Assembly (NCBI GenBank): GCA_017744715.1
Contig: JAGIAT010000001.1
Span: 558,001 to 622,000 of the forward strand
Direction: 5' to 3'
Origin: Niabella sp.
GTDB lineage: Bacteria > Bacteroidota > Bacteroidia > Chitinophagales > Chitinophagaceae
Length of the DNA stretch: 64,000 nucleotides
Of this stretch, positions 53,283-61,948 are shown in pieces. Each line of letters begins with the position of its first letter. Position 1 is the stretch's first letter. Below the pieces are notes generated by a model that worked only from the letters and a program-made list of their open reading frames with translations, ran no database searches and was not told the DNA's origin. A program made the translations under genes and the position numbers.

Positions 53283-56200
53283 CGCAGTACCCAAATGACG
53301 TTTGAAGTATACTTCGTATGATCGATCCGCTCAAAGGAAAGCCCGTGTTTGTCTGCCAGCGCTTTGATCATTCCGCCGGAAAGGAAATGCAACTCGTTTA
53401 CCGTTTTGTTAAAAGAGAAGACCCGGGTAGAAAAGAACTCGGTTAGCTTTGTACCCTTGTGTTTTTCTTTCAGATCCTTATCCCCGTCGCGGATAACCAG
53501 TATGCCCCCCGGTAACAGGCTGTGAATGGCTTTTTCAATAACAGCTACCTGCTGCTCCGGTTGCAGGTAGTGGAGTACATCGCTGATGACAATACCATTG
53601 TATTGTTCAAAAACAAATTGGCTGATGTCTGCATGTATAAAATGCACATCATCGGTTCTGCTAAAACAATGCCGGGCGGTTTCGATCTTTTCCTCATCGT
53701 AATCCACACCCGTGATCCGGCGCTTTTCCTGGCTGCTCCAGTACAATATATAACACATAAAGCCGTAGCCACAACCCAGGTCCAGGATGCGGCCCTGCGC
53801 CGGCATCAGCTCATGAAATTGCTGGTAATAGTTTTCTAACCGCAGCTTTACCTTTAAATACCATTCCAGCACCGGGCCTTTATAAATGTAATTGAAGAAC
53901 AGCTGCTCTTTAAAATAGTTGGGTTGCTCCAGTTCCCTGGTCAGTTGGGTATGTTGCTCTTTAAAATACTTTGAAACGGATTTGGTGCGCTCCTGGTAGT
54001 TGCTGCCCCAGCTGGCATCGGTTGCCTTGATCCTTGGCAGGTACTGCGCGGTAATCGGTCCGTTTTTTAACAGGTAATCGCCCTTGGTCATGGTATATCC
54101 CAGGCCGTGTAAGAGTACGGGTACAATATCCAGCTGCAGTTTCTCCGCGAGGTAAAATGCGCCTTTGTGAAAGCGTTTCATCGGCGGCCGGATGCTGCGG
54201 GTGCCTTCCGGAAATACAACGATCGAATACCCTCTGTCTACAAGCGTTTTTAGCAACGGCACACTGTTTTCGATGCCGTTGGCAACCGGGTAAAAATCGG
54301 CCATACGGATGGCCCAGCCAAAAACCGGTGAGCGCCAAACCCACTGGTTGGTTAATAAAATCAGCCGGGGATTCAGCATCGCCATTTTCAGAATGTCTAA
54401 AAAAGACTGGTGATTGGCAATAACTACGGCCGGTGTTTTAAATTGTTCATTCAGCGGGTTGTTGATCTTTTTCCGGAAATTGCCCATAATGTATAATACG
54501 GACATGCAGAATTTGGAGAGCAACACATGGTAGATGTATTTCCCTTTTTCCTTGCTAAAGGGATTGAGCTTTACGAGGAAAAATCCAACGATGGTCAGTA
54601 ATACACTGGTAGAGGTGAAGTATACAAATGAAAACGACGACCGGTGCCAGCTCCATAAGGTCCAGGGATGAAATTGTTTTTGAACCCGGTTCCTGATCAG
54701 CAACGAAAAGAAAAAGGGAATGAGCACCTGCGCCATCAGTACGACGCATACAATACCGGTTACAGATATAAAGGCAACAGACCGCAGGGCGGGGTGTTTG
54801 GCAAAAATCAGTACGCCCAGGCCGGCGATGGTGGTAATGGCGGAGATCAGGATCGAAGATTTATAGGAGCCCAGCAGTTTTCTTCCGGTCCTGTATTCCG
54901 ATAACAGACCATCCATCACAAACAGGCTGTAATCATCGCCCAGTCCGAAAATAAGGGTAGACACAATGATGTTTACAATATTGAACTTGATGCCGGTTAT
55001 CCCCATAATACCCAGGATCCATATCCAGCTGATGAACATAGGGATGAATGCCATCAGCATCAGCTCTATCCGCCCAAAGGTGAGGAAGAGTACTACGGCC
55101 ACCAGAATGGAAACGATCCAGGCAATGCGGTTAAAGTCTTCATTCACCATCTGTGTTAAACGGGTGGTAAGGTACTGGCGGTCCAGGATCGTTGCATCAT
55201 TGCCTGCCTCAAGCCTGTCAATAACCGCTTGCCGGTGTGCCTGGGGAACCTTAAGTACCGTAACTACCGAAGCGTGGCCCGGTGTTTCGGTAATATAATC
55301 ATCCAGGTAATTTTTTCGGATGCCGGATAACTGTGCCGGGTCCAGGGTTTTATAAGAGGCGTGCAACAGCTGCTCAAAGTTTTGAAAGGCATCTGCTTTA
55401 AAGCCCAGGGCGGTACCCTGTGTTTTAATGGCTGATAACAATCGCGCTTTTTTGTCAGCGGTCCAATAAGTATTCCAGCGGGCAATGCGGGCATGTTGCA
55501 AAGAGTCGGAAAGAAACAGGGAGGAAACCCCTCCGGCGCTGCTGATGCGGCCTTCTGCGCGGAAATGATCAATATCCGTTTGCAGGCGTTCACTTTTTAC
55601 GAGGGCTTCATCCAGGTTGCGGCCTTCGGTAACCAGGTATACCGATTTTAATGCGCCGCCGCTGATGCGGTTCAATTGCTGCTCCGCCTGTTTTAATTCG
55701 GCTGACATATAATTCAGCTGCATCATGTCCGGCTCAAATTGTACTTTGCCCGCAAAGCATGCCAATACAACGGTCAGTAAAAGGATGAGCCCTACCAGCC
55801 ATTTGTTCGATTCCAGGCGAAGGCCTGCGATCCGGTCGATCCAGGAATGTGTATGTGCAGCGCCTGCGGCTGATCGGCCAATAAAATGCGGTAAAAAGAT
55901 TAACGAGCAGAGCACGGCGCCGATGAGGCTTAGGCCGGCAAATAACCCCAGGTCCTTCAGCATGTCTGAGGTGGCATACTGCAAGGTCAGGAATCCTGCA
56001 ATGGTGGTGAAGCTGCCAATGGTCAGCGGAAAGGAAAGGTCCCTGATCACCTGGCGCATATTACCGGTATGCCGGTAATGGTTGAACACGTGCAACGAAT
56101 AATTAACAACAATACCCAATACAATAGAACCGGTGCCCAGGGCGATGATGGAAATATTACCCTTGATCAGCGCAATAAAAGCCAGCGCAAAGGCGGCACC

Positions 56201-57112
56201 ATATGCCACCGGTACCAGGATGAGCACCGGTGCACGCTTCTTTTTAAAATAAATGCTGATAAAAAACACCAGGAACAGGATGGTGATGCTTAGCGTAAGC
56301 CGCGTATCCTTTTTTAACTGGGCGGCATTGCCTTCCGAAACAAGGGCACCTCCAAAATAACGGGTCCGGATCTGGGGATAGGTTTTTCCAAGTGAGTCGA
56401 TGCTCCGGTTGAGTACCTCAAACAATAATTGGTTCTTACCGGTGTTGCCTGCCGTAAAATTGGGCGTAATAAACAACAGGAGGGTCTTTTGGTCTTTGGT
56501 AATGATATGACTGTCGTACAATTCAAAATTATCGTCTACCTGCAACTCCTGTAACTTTTTTAACGCAATAAAGGAGATACCGCTGGGATCCTTGCTGATG
56601 ACTTCATTGATGGCAAAGCTGCCGGGACTGCTTAATAATTTGATGTCGTTTTCAAGCGTTGTTTTTAACACGGCCGGCTGGACGAGGGTATCGATTTTGG
56701 CGTAGTCCTTATCTGAAAGAAATACGGGAAGGTGCTCCTGAATGGTTTGAAAAAGTTCCAGGGTGAAATCGTCATCGATGCGGTAGCGGATATTTTTTAT
56801 ATACGGGGCTGCAGATTGCTCCAGGGCTGCACCCAATGCATCGCCATAAGCCAGCAGGCTATCGGGGGCAACCTGCCCGGTATCTTTAAGCGCTACCATT
56901 ACGGCCAGCTTATCGGCAAATTTTGAGTTGCCAAAGACCGCTGCAACTTTTTCTGTTTTTTTGTCCTTGGGAATGATGGCATACACATCTTCAACAAACC
57001 GGATGCGGCTGGCCGATAGCAGGAACAAACCGAGCGTGCATAAAAAAAGCACGTACAGCAGCGTTTTGCGCGTAAGAAAATACTGGTATATCGTAAGAAA
57101 GATTTTCTGCAT
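53276..57112 (-). CDS. Trifunctional MMPL exporter/lysophospholipid acyltransferase/SAM methyltransferase
   Basis: 1278 aa in one frame. Residues 1-860 form an RND/MMPL exporter with two sets of membrane helices and periplasmic loops (FGLGDDYSLFVMDGLLSEY is the functional TM4/TM10-type segment). Residues about 865-1085 are a PlsC-type acyltransferase with NHQSFLD near 900 and FPEGTRS near 969. Residues about 1095-1278 are a class I methyltransferase with ILDLGCGYGF near 1110 and IVISDVLHYL. This fusion is known from flexirubin clusters of Bacteroidota, where it is thought to build and export the pigment lipid. The GT2-DUF2062 gene is directly upstream. Confidence 0.93.
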   Translation of the reverse strand: MQKIFLTIYQYFLTRKTLLYVLFLCTLGLFLLSASRIRFVEDVYAIIPKDKKTEKVAAVFGNSKFADKLAVMVALKDTGQVAPDSLLAYGDALGAALEQSAAPYIKNIRYRIDDDFTLELFQTIQEHLPVFLSDKDYAKIDTLVQPAVLKTTLENDIKLLSSPGSFAINEVISKDPSGISFIALKKLQELQVDDNFELYDSHIITKDQKTLLLFITPNFTAGNTGKNQLLFEVLNRSIDSLGKTYPQIRTRYFGGALVSEGNAAQLKKDTRLTLSITILFLVFFISIYFKKKRAPVLILVPVAYGAAFALAFIALIKGNISIIALGTGSIVLGIVVNYSLHVFNHYRHTGNMRQVIRDLSFPLTIGSFTTIAGFLTLQYATSDMLKDLGLFAGLSLIGAVLCSLIFLPHFIGRSAAGAAHTHSWIDRIAGLRLESNKWLVGLILLLTVVLACFAGKVQFEPDMMQLNYMSAELKQAEQQLNRISGGALKSVYLVTEGRNLDEALVKSERLQTDIDHFRAEGRISSAGGVSSLFLSDSLQHARIARWNTYWTADKKARLLSAIKTQGTALGFKADAFQNFEQLLHASYKTLDPAQLSGIRKNYLDDYITETPGHASVVTVLKVPQAHRQAVIDRLEAGNDATILDRQYLTTRLTQMVNEDFNRIAWIVSILVAVVLFLTFGRIELMLMAFIPMFISWIWILGIMGITGIKFNIVNIIVSTLIFGLGDDYSLFVMDGLLSEYRTGRKLLGSYKSSILISAITTIAGLGVLIFAKHPALRSVAFISVTGIVCVVLMAQVLIPFFFSLLIRNRVQKQFHPWTLWSWHRSSFSFVYFTSTSVLLTIVGFFLVKLNPFSKEKGKYIYHVLLSKFCMSVLYIMGNFRKKINNPLNEQFKTPAVVIANHQSFLDILKMAMLNPRLILLTNQWVWRSPVFGWAIRMADFYPVANGIENSVPLLKTLVDRGYSIVVFPEGTRSIRPPMKRFHKGAFYLAEKLQLDIVPVLLHGLGYTMTKGDYLLKNGPITAQYLPRIKATDASWGSNYQERTKSVSKYFKEQHTQLTRELEQPNYFKEQLFFNYIYKGPVLEWYLKVKLRLENYYQQFHELMPAQGRILDLGCGYGFMCYILYWSSQEKRRITGVDYDEEKIETARHCFSRTDDVHFIHADISQFVFEQYNGIVISDVLHYLQPEQQVAVIEKAIHSLLPGGILVIRDGDKDLKEKHKGTKLTEFFSTRVFSFNKTVNELHFLSGGMIKALADKHGLSFERIDHTKYTSNVIWVLRK

Positions 57113-57122
57113 ATTTAACCGG

Positions 57123-57130
57123 CAAAGATA
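57123..57130 (-). promoter_or_regulatory. -7 promoter box (TATCTTTG) of the MMPL-fusion gene
   Basis: Perfect TAnnTTTG on the minus strand, 10 nt upstream of the ATG at 57112. It suggests the fusion gene has its own promoter in addition to any read-through from the glycosyltransferase gene 127 nt upstream. Confidence 0.5.
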
Positions 57131-57238
57131 ACTGAAGAATGAGTGCCGGCTAATATACCGGAACCATTAAAAGAACCGCCGGTCTTTTTGAGCCGCTGGA
57201 AAAAAGAGGCCGGAAAAACGGGGCAGCGGCCCTGAACA

Positions 57239-58453
57239 TTATCCTGCATTCACTTTTTTTTGTTTTGAAGGAATTTTCAGGAGCAAAAAGGTGAAGAGCC
57301 AGAACAAAACAGCGGCAACCACGGCCAGTGTAATGCTTCCGTAAAGGTATTGCTCCAGATTCTGACCCATATATTTCAACGTAAGCTGCTTGCTGAACGA
57401 GATGTCTACTGCACGACCGCCCATCCAGGGCTTGCCCATTTTATAGCTGAGAAAAACGATCAGCGGTATCATTGGCGGAATACTGATATTGGCTGCAAGA
57501 ATAAAAAGCGCCTTGTTCAGCCGCATCCAGTGGGCCACCGGAATGCCAATCAGCAACTGAAATCCCCAGATGGGTACAATGCCCATGAATGCGCCAAATG
57601 CCATAGAGTTGGCCTTGGTAACAGTAGATTCACCGGGGTTCAGGAGGAGCCGCTTTAGCTCCTGTTTCCAGTTTTTTTTTGTAAAGCGCCGGAAAAAATC
57701 ACGCGGTTTTATATATAAAAAAGCGATCAGCACCAATACCGTATTTAATACGCTGATGCGACTGAAATCTTTAAACGGCCGGAAATGCGTAATGCGCTCT
57801 TCTTTGGGAGGGTAATAAACGGTGATGGGAACCGAGGTTACCGGTACTCCTGCCCAGGCCAGGCGCACGATCACTTCAATTTCCAGTTCATATTTCCGGG
57901 TAAACAGTTTCATCCGGCTAATGGGTTCCAGCGGGTAAAGCCGGTATCCGGTTTGGGTATCCGGGCAGTCGATGCCGGTTTCTACTTTAAACCAGAAATT
58001 GGAGAACTTATGTCCGAAACTGCTCTTGCCCGGAACATTATCGGCTGTGGCCATGTTCCGGCTGCCCATGATTAACGCGGGCCCGCCGGCTTCCAGCTGG
58101 TTCAGGAAAAGTGGGAGGTCTTTTGCAAAATGCTGCCCGTCCGAATCGATGGTGATGGCATACCGGTATCCCAGCTCAATGGCTTTTTTGAACCCCGTAC
58201 GCAGGGCCATGCCCTTTCCTTTATTGGGCAAATAGGATACCACCGTTACCTGTGGAAATTTTTTCAGGATCGCCGGTGTGGCATCTGTAGAACCATCGTT
58301 GATGACGATAACCTGCGCCGTATATTGAAGCACTGCTGTGATTACCTGCTCGATGCTGCCGGCATTATTGTAGGTGGGAATCATCACACATACGTCCAGT
58401 ACAGAAAAACGCTCTGAAATATCAGCAGGTATAATTGGGATATCTGATTTCAC
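57239..58453 (-). CDS. Family 2 glycosyltransferase fused to DUF2062
   Basis: About 404 aa from a GTG at 58453. The frame stays open further upstream but overlaps the preceding gene and lacks sense there; the first ATG would remove part of the nucleotide-binding strand. GT-A domain: VCVMIPTYNNAGSIEQVI, VINDGSTDATP and the metal-binding DSDGQH, similar to dolichyl-phosphate mannose synthase. From about residue 275 a DUF2062 domain with three membrane helices follows (SMAFGAFMGIVPIWGFQLL). This architecture is typical of flexirubin/aryl-polyene clusters. Confidence 0.88.
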   Translation of the reverse strand: MKSDIPIIPADISERFSVLDVCVMIPTYNNAGSIEQVITAVLQYTAQVIVINDGSTDATPAILKKFPQVTVVSYLPNKGKGMALRTGFKKAIELGYRYAITIDSDGQHFAKDLPLFLNQLEAGGPALIMGSRNMATADNVPGKSSFGHKFSNFWFKVETGIDCPDTQTGYRLYPLEPISRMKLFTRKYELEIEVIVRLAWAGVPVTSVPITVYYPPKEERITHFRPFKDFSRISVLNTVLVLIAFLYIKPRDFFRRFTKKNWKQELKRLLLNPGESTVTKANSMAFGAFMGIVPIWGFQLLIGIPVAHWMRLNKALFILAANISIPPMIPLIVFLSYKMGKPWMGGRAVDISFSKQLTLKYMGQNLEQYLYGSITLAVVAAVLFWLFTFLLLKIPSKQKKVNAG

Positions 58454-58506
58454 GAAGCCCCAAAAATAAACATAAATGCAATTATTCAGCCGCTTCTTCG
58501 ATTGTT

Positions 58507-58935
58507 TTACATTTTTAAGCGAAGCGTTACAGCGCCGGGCGCAACATCCAACATCAACCGGTTCTGCCGGATGCGTTCCAGGTTTTTGTTGGCTTTCCGG
58601 ATCGAACGAAACCCAAGATACCCTACCGCACCAAAGGGCAATGCGAGCAGTGCCCACCGCGGATCCTTTTCCTTTAGCGCGGTATAAGTAAAAAAGGTAA
58701 AGTGTCCGCCGCCGGAAACCAGGTTGCAATACCCAAAGACCCTGCGTCTTTGCCATTTTTTAACTTCCCCTGACCGTTTATAGAATGCTGCAGGCTTCAG
58801 GTCTCCGGCAGGTGCTGTAACGGGGGCTTGAACATATGTATTAAAAAAATATGGATTCACCTTTTGTGCCGCACAGGGCCGCAACCCGCAGGCCAGCAAC
58901 AAGGGGAGGAATAAAAAAATTAACGGTTTCATCAT
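58507..58935 (-). CDS. Secreted hypothetical protein
   Basis: 142 aa. Signal peptide MKPLIFLFLPLLLACGLRPCAAQ; the internal Cys is not in a good lipobox. The mature part is basic, has one possible membrane segment (WALLALPFGAVGYLGF) and ends in LDVAPGAVTLRLKM, like a barrel or beta-rich C terminus. No family recognised. It lies 54 nt upstream of the GT2 gene on the same strand and could be the first gene of that operon. The coding frame here overlaps the upstream extension of the GT2 frame, which supports the shorter GT2 start. Confidence 0.65.
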   Translation of the reverse strand: MMKPLIFLFLPLLLACGLRPCAAQKVNPYFFNTYVQAPVTAPAGDLKPAAFYKRSGEVKKWQRRRVFGYCNLVSGGGHFTFFTYTALKEKDPRWALLALPFGAVGYLGFRSIRKANKNLERIRQNRLMLDVAPGAVTLRLKM

Positions 58936-59023
58936 TGTTTGTTTATGCTGGCGGCAGGTTTCTCAAGTGGGAATGGTGTTTTAAAAATGCGGGCACAGCT
59001 CATCGTTATAAAAATAAACCGCA

Positions 59024-59500
59024 TCAGGGAACCCTGTTAAAATAAAATGTAAATACTTCTTTATCCGCTTCGGCATTATCAAGCGGAGGTGCGGCCGCTT
59101 GGAAAAACGTCAGCTGCTGATCGGAAAGGGTCAGCACTGTTGCTGTTGCATGCGCTCCGCCTGCTTTATCATCCATAACCAGCACCCCCGCGTCAGCATC
59201 ATACGTGTACGTTCCTTCAACGTGCTCCGTTACTTCCCATACACCATCCTGCAGGCTGCGCTCATAAGTTTCAAAACGGCCGTCGTTAAAAAAATGGATG
59301 GTGATCTGCTTCCCGGTTTCGGTTTGGTTTGTATATTCTTCAATAATGGTTGCTGCTTTATAAGCCTTGTAATTAAATGATGTTTGAGACCATAAGCCTG
59401 TTAGCTGGCCGGGTTGGAGAATTTCTTTTTTGTTTTTGCTACAATTGAGCAGGCTTATGGCGCATACTGCTAAAAGGAATAAACAGGTGATCTTTTTCAT
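59024..59500 (-). CDS. Lipocalin-like lipoprotein
   Basis: 158 aa. Lipobox AISLLNC with Cys 20 and a CSKNKK start. The mature part follows the lipocalin-like pattern of small Bacteroidota lipoproteins: first strand LTGLWSQTSFNYKAY, GKQITIHFFNDGRFETYER, GVWEVTEHVEGTYTYDADAGVLVM (shortened: WEVTEHVEGTYTYD) and a final FTFYFNRVP strand. Ligand unknown. It appears to be a single gene. Confidence 0.8.
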   Translation of the reverse strand: MKKITCLFLLAVCAISLLNCSKNKKEILQPGQLTGLWSQTSFNYKAYKAATIIEEYTNQTETGKQITIHFFNDGRFETYERSLQDGVWEVTEHVEGTYTYDADAGVLVMDDKAGGAHATATVLTLSDQQLTFFQAAAPPLDNAEADKEVFTFYFNRVP

Positions 59501-59805
59501 ATACGGGATTTTGATGATTGAGAATGCCGTTTTTACTCCGGCTGATGGCTCTGCAATAATAAGATGGAAAAGGGCCCGTTCGTAATTTTATGTATGGATA
59601 GCAAGGGGTTGTGATAAATAACAAGCAGTTGTGACCAATAGCAAAGCCCATGTGATGGATGGCAAAGCGGTTTTGATCTGCTGGAACAGCACGCGTCATA
59701 AAAAATATTATTTTCGTTTATAAACGGCTTTTCCTGAAACGGCTGATCCATACATTAAAACAACCACACCCGGGCTATGGAAACCTGCGTATCTATTTTC
59801 GCACG
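59501..59805. other. Divergent region upstream of the LytTR gene
   Basis: 305 bp between the lipocalin-like gene and the first usable start of the LytTR gene. It includes TTGTGAYMAATAGCAA-like near-repeats (59609-59665), which could be regulator sites. From 59677 the LytTR frame is open without an ATG, GTG or TTG until 59806. Confidence 0.45.
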
Positions 59806-60618
59806 GTGCTGGGTATCGTTTGGGTCGTTTTTTTGATACTAAGCATTTTACAGCCATTTAAGATCGGGGAGCGGAATATAGCAGGAAGTCCTTACATCAC
59901 TGCTGCGGTATATGCCGGTGGAGCTTTTTTAGCGATGAGCCTGAATGGGATCTGGCTGCTGATCTGCCATAGCTGGTTCCGGCCGGAAAAATGGACATTG
60001 GGAAAAGAGCTGATCGTAATGGGGTACCAGTTTTTTTGTATCGGGCTTACGATCTGGCTGATCAATCATCTGCGCGGAACACTCGGGCCTGAAGATGCAA
60101 GTTTTGGGAACTCTTTTTTCCTGGCTATCGCTATTGGTATCTTACCGTATATCATTGCCACTTTTGGAAGGCATAATTACCTGCTGCGGCATCATTTGAA
60201 GGAAGTGGCGGCTTTTAATGCACAATTGAAGGGGCTGCAGGCGCAAAAGGAAGAACAGGTTTTAGCACAGCCAACGTCCGGGTCTTTAACCATCCCCAGG
60301 CTGGATGAGGTCATTGACGTGAATGATTTTCTGTTTGCTGAATCAAAGGGAAATAACCTGGTGATACAGGTATGCCGGAACAACCGGCTTCAACAGTATA
60401 CCCTGCGGAGTACGTTGAATGAATTTGCACGGGCCAACGCACATATGGATCCGCTGTTTCGCTGCCACCGCTCGTTTATCATCAATCTTAATAAGGTGGT
60501 GCAAGTGCAGGGCAATGCTGCCGGCTACCAGGTTTTATTGCATCCGGATCTGGCACCGGTTGTGGTGGCGCGGTCCAGTGTGGCGGCCTTTAAAAAAAAG
60601 CTGGCCGGCAACGGTTGA
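59806..60618 (+). CDS. Membrane-anchored LytTR-family regulator
   Basis: 270 aa from the GTG at 59806. Four membrane helices (about 1-125) are followed by a short coiled linker (LKGLQAQKEEQVLAQ) and a LytTR DNA-binding domain (about 165-268: LFAESKGNNLVIQVC, RCHRSFIINLNKV). The LytTR domain binds DNA directly; membrane versions replace the phosphoreceiver with a sensor domain. The frame is open for 40 codons upstream, and that translation (KQPHPGYGNLRIYF) looks like the usual N terminus, but has no standard start codon. It converges with the barrel-protein gene, with a gap of only 7 nt. Confidence 0.85.
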   Translation: MLGIVWVVFLILSILQPFKIGERNIAGSPYITAAVYAGGAFLAMSLNGIWLLICHSWFRPEKWTLGKELIVMGYQFFCIGLTIWLINHLRGTLGPEDASFGNSFFLAIAIGILPYIIATFGRHNYLLRHHLKEVAAFNAQLKGLQAQKEEQVLAQPTSGSLTIPRLDEVIDVNDFLFAESKGNNLVIQVCRNNRLQQYTLRSTLNEFARANAHMDPLFRCHRSFIINLNKVVQVQGNAAGYQVLLHPDLAPVVVARSSVAAFKKKLAGNG

Positions 60619-60625
60619 GCTGCAA

Positions 60626-61147
60626 TTAAAAGGTATACCGTGCCGCCAGTCCAAAAGTATGGGCGTGCAGGGTGCCGTAGCCGGAGGGGGCGGCAATATG
60701 TAATACCGGGCGAAAATCGGCTGAGAGATTGAGCGGCGCATTGGTGAACCGGTAATCGATACCACCATTTGCAAAAATGCCCGCGCCAAAGCCATCGTAA
60801 TAACTTTGCCGCGAGAATGAATTGAAAACCAGTAGTCCCCCGCCCAGGAACCATTTTAAACCCGGCACCGCGGCAATATCGAAATGATGCTGGTAAGCCC
60901 CGGAAAGACTGATACCTGTTGTATTCCAGTATTTGCCGTCATAAATAGAATAACGGTTCCGTTGTCCAAACCCCGCATTGAGCTCTATTGCACCGGGTGA
61001 TGAAATATAAAATTTATAGGAAGCCGCAAGGGTGGCATAATCCACATGAGAGCTGATGCGGATACCTACGGCTTTGCCGTTCTTTTCCTGGGCATGGAGT
61101 GAAGTCATTGCTGCAAAAACAGCAACACAGAGTACGAGTTGTTTCAT
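60626..61147 (-). CDS. Small outer-membrane barrel protein (paralogue A)
   Basis: 173 aa from MKQLVLCVAVF, with a signal peptide ending SLHAQ; an earlier in-frame ATG would start upstream of the TATATTTG promoter box and is rejected. About eight beta strands (ASYKFYISSPGAIELNAGFG; GLKWFLGGGLLVFNSFS; GGIDYRFTNAPLNLSADFRP) end in GLAARYTF. It closely resembles the next gene, with the same strand order and the shared PGLKWF and YDGFGAGI blocks. Function unknown. Confidence 0.8.
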   Translation of the reverse strand: MKQLVLCVAVFAAMTSLHAQEKNGKAVGIRISSHVDYATLAASYKFYISSPGAIELNAGFGQRNRYSIYDGKYWNTTGISLSGAYQHHFDIAAVPGLKWFLGGGLLVFNSFSRQSYYDGFGAGIFANGGIDYRFTNAPLNLSADFRPVLHIAAPSGYGTLHAHTFGLAARYTF

Positions 61148-61189
61148 TGAAGGGTGCCGGCAGAGGTTTACAGGGCAATACCGGCATTG

Positions 61190-61197
61190 CAAATATA
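61190..61197 (-). promoter_or_regulatory. -7 promoter box (TATATTTG) of paralogue A
   Basis: Perfect TAnnTTTG on the minus strand, 42 nt upstream of the ATG at 61147. Confidence 0.4.
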
Positions 61198-61314
61198 AGC
61201 GATAGCCTTGCGCAAAAACGGGTTTTTTGCTTTGCAATGCATGCTTTTTTGCCGGCTGAACCGTATGTAACTGGTAGCTAAACGGTTAAAAAAAATACGA
61301 GCCCTGCTGTCCGG

Positions 61315-61348
61315 AAAAAATAAAAAGAGGTGCCCGGAGGCACCTCTT
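61315..61348 (-). terminator. Intrinsic terminator of paralogue B
   Basis: On the minus strand AAGAGGTGCC-TCCG-GGCACCTCTT is followed by TTTATTTTTT. It lies just after the barrel-protein gene ending at 61362. Confidence 0.9.
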
Positions 61349-61361
61349 CTATAATGATTGT

Positions 61362-61877
61362 TTAGAATGTGAAGCGGGCGGCAATTCCAACAGCATCGCC
61401 ATAAAACGTATTATAGCCGTCCGGTGCTGTTATATGAAGCGTAGGGCGGATGTCTGCCGACAGATTCAGCGGAATTTTTGCGAACTTATAATCGATACCA
61501 CCTGTGGGATAGATCCCCGCACCAAAACCATCATAGCGGTCCAGCTTGGAACTGGTATTAAAGAATACCAATCCTCCGCCCACAAACCATTTTAGACCCG
61601 GAACCGGTTTAATGGGAAAGTGATGCTGGTAGGTTCCGGAAAAGCTTACGCCGGGGGCTCTTTTGCGTTCATCGTGATACCAGTAACGCTGGTCTCCAAA
61701 ACCCAGGTTCAATTCAATGGCACCCGGCCGGGAAACAAAAAATTTATACGAAGCAGCAAAAGCTTCATATTCGGTTTGAGTGCTCAGGCGGGCACCAATG
61801 GCCTGCCGGTAGCTGGATTGTGCATGACCGGTAACTGCAGCGGCAACGATTGCTGCCAAAAAAAATATTCGTTTCAT
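61362..61877 (-). CDS. Small outer-membrane barrel protein (paralogue B)
   Basis: 171 aa from MKRIFFLAAIV, signal peptide ending TGHAQ. It aligns along its whole length with paralogue A: AFAASYKFFVSRPGAIELNLGFG, PVPGLKWFVGGGLVFFNTSS, YDGFGAGIYPTGGIDYKF and the terminal VGIAARFTF. A tandem duplication is the simplest explanation, although each copy has its own terminator or promoter signals. Function unknown. Confidence 0.8.
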   Translation of the reverse strand: MKRIFFLAAIVAAAVTGHAQSSYRQAIGARLSTQTEYEAFAASYKFFVSRPGAIELNLGFGDQRYWYHDERKRAPGVSFSGTYQHHFPIKPVPGLKWFVGGGLVFFNTSSKLDRYDGFGAGIYPTGGIDYKFAKIPLNLSADIRPTLHITAPDGYNTFYGDAVGIAARFTF

Positions 61878-61948
61878 TTGTACAAGATTTAACAGGGACC
61901 ACTCATCAATAAACATACCAAAGCGGCCTGTTTTGCACAAAGAAAAAA

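Noticed and set aside
58454..58756. N-terminal extension of the GT2-DUF2062 protein
   Set aside because: It overlaps a better secreted-protein gene in another frame and its translation has no resemblance to glycosyltransferases.
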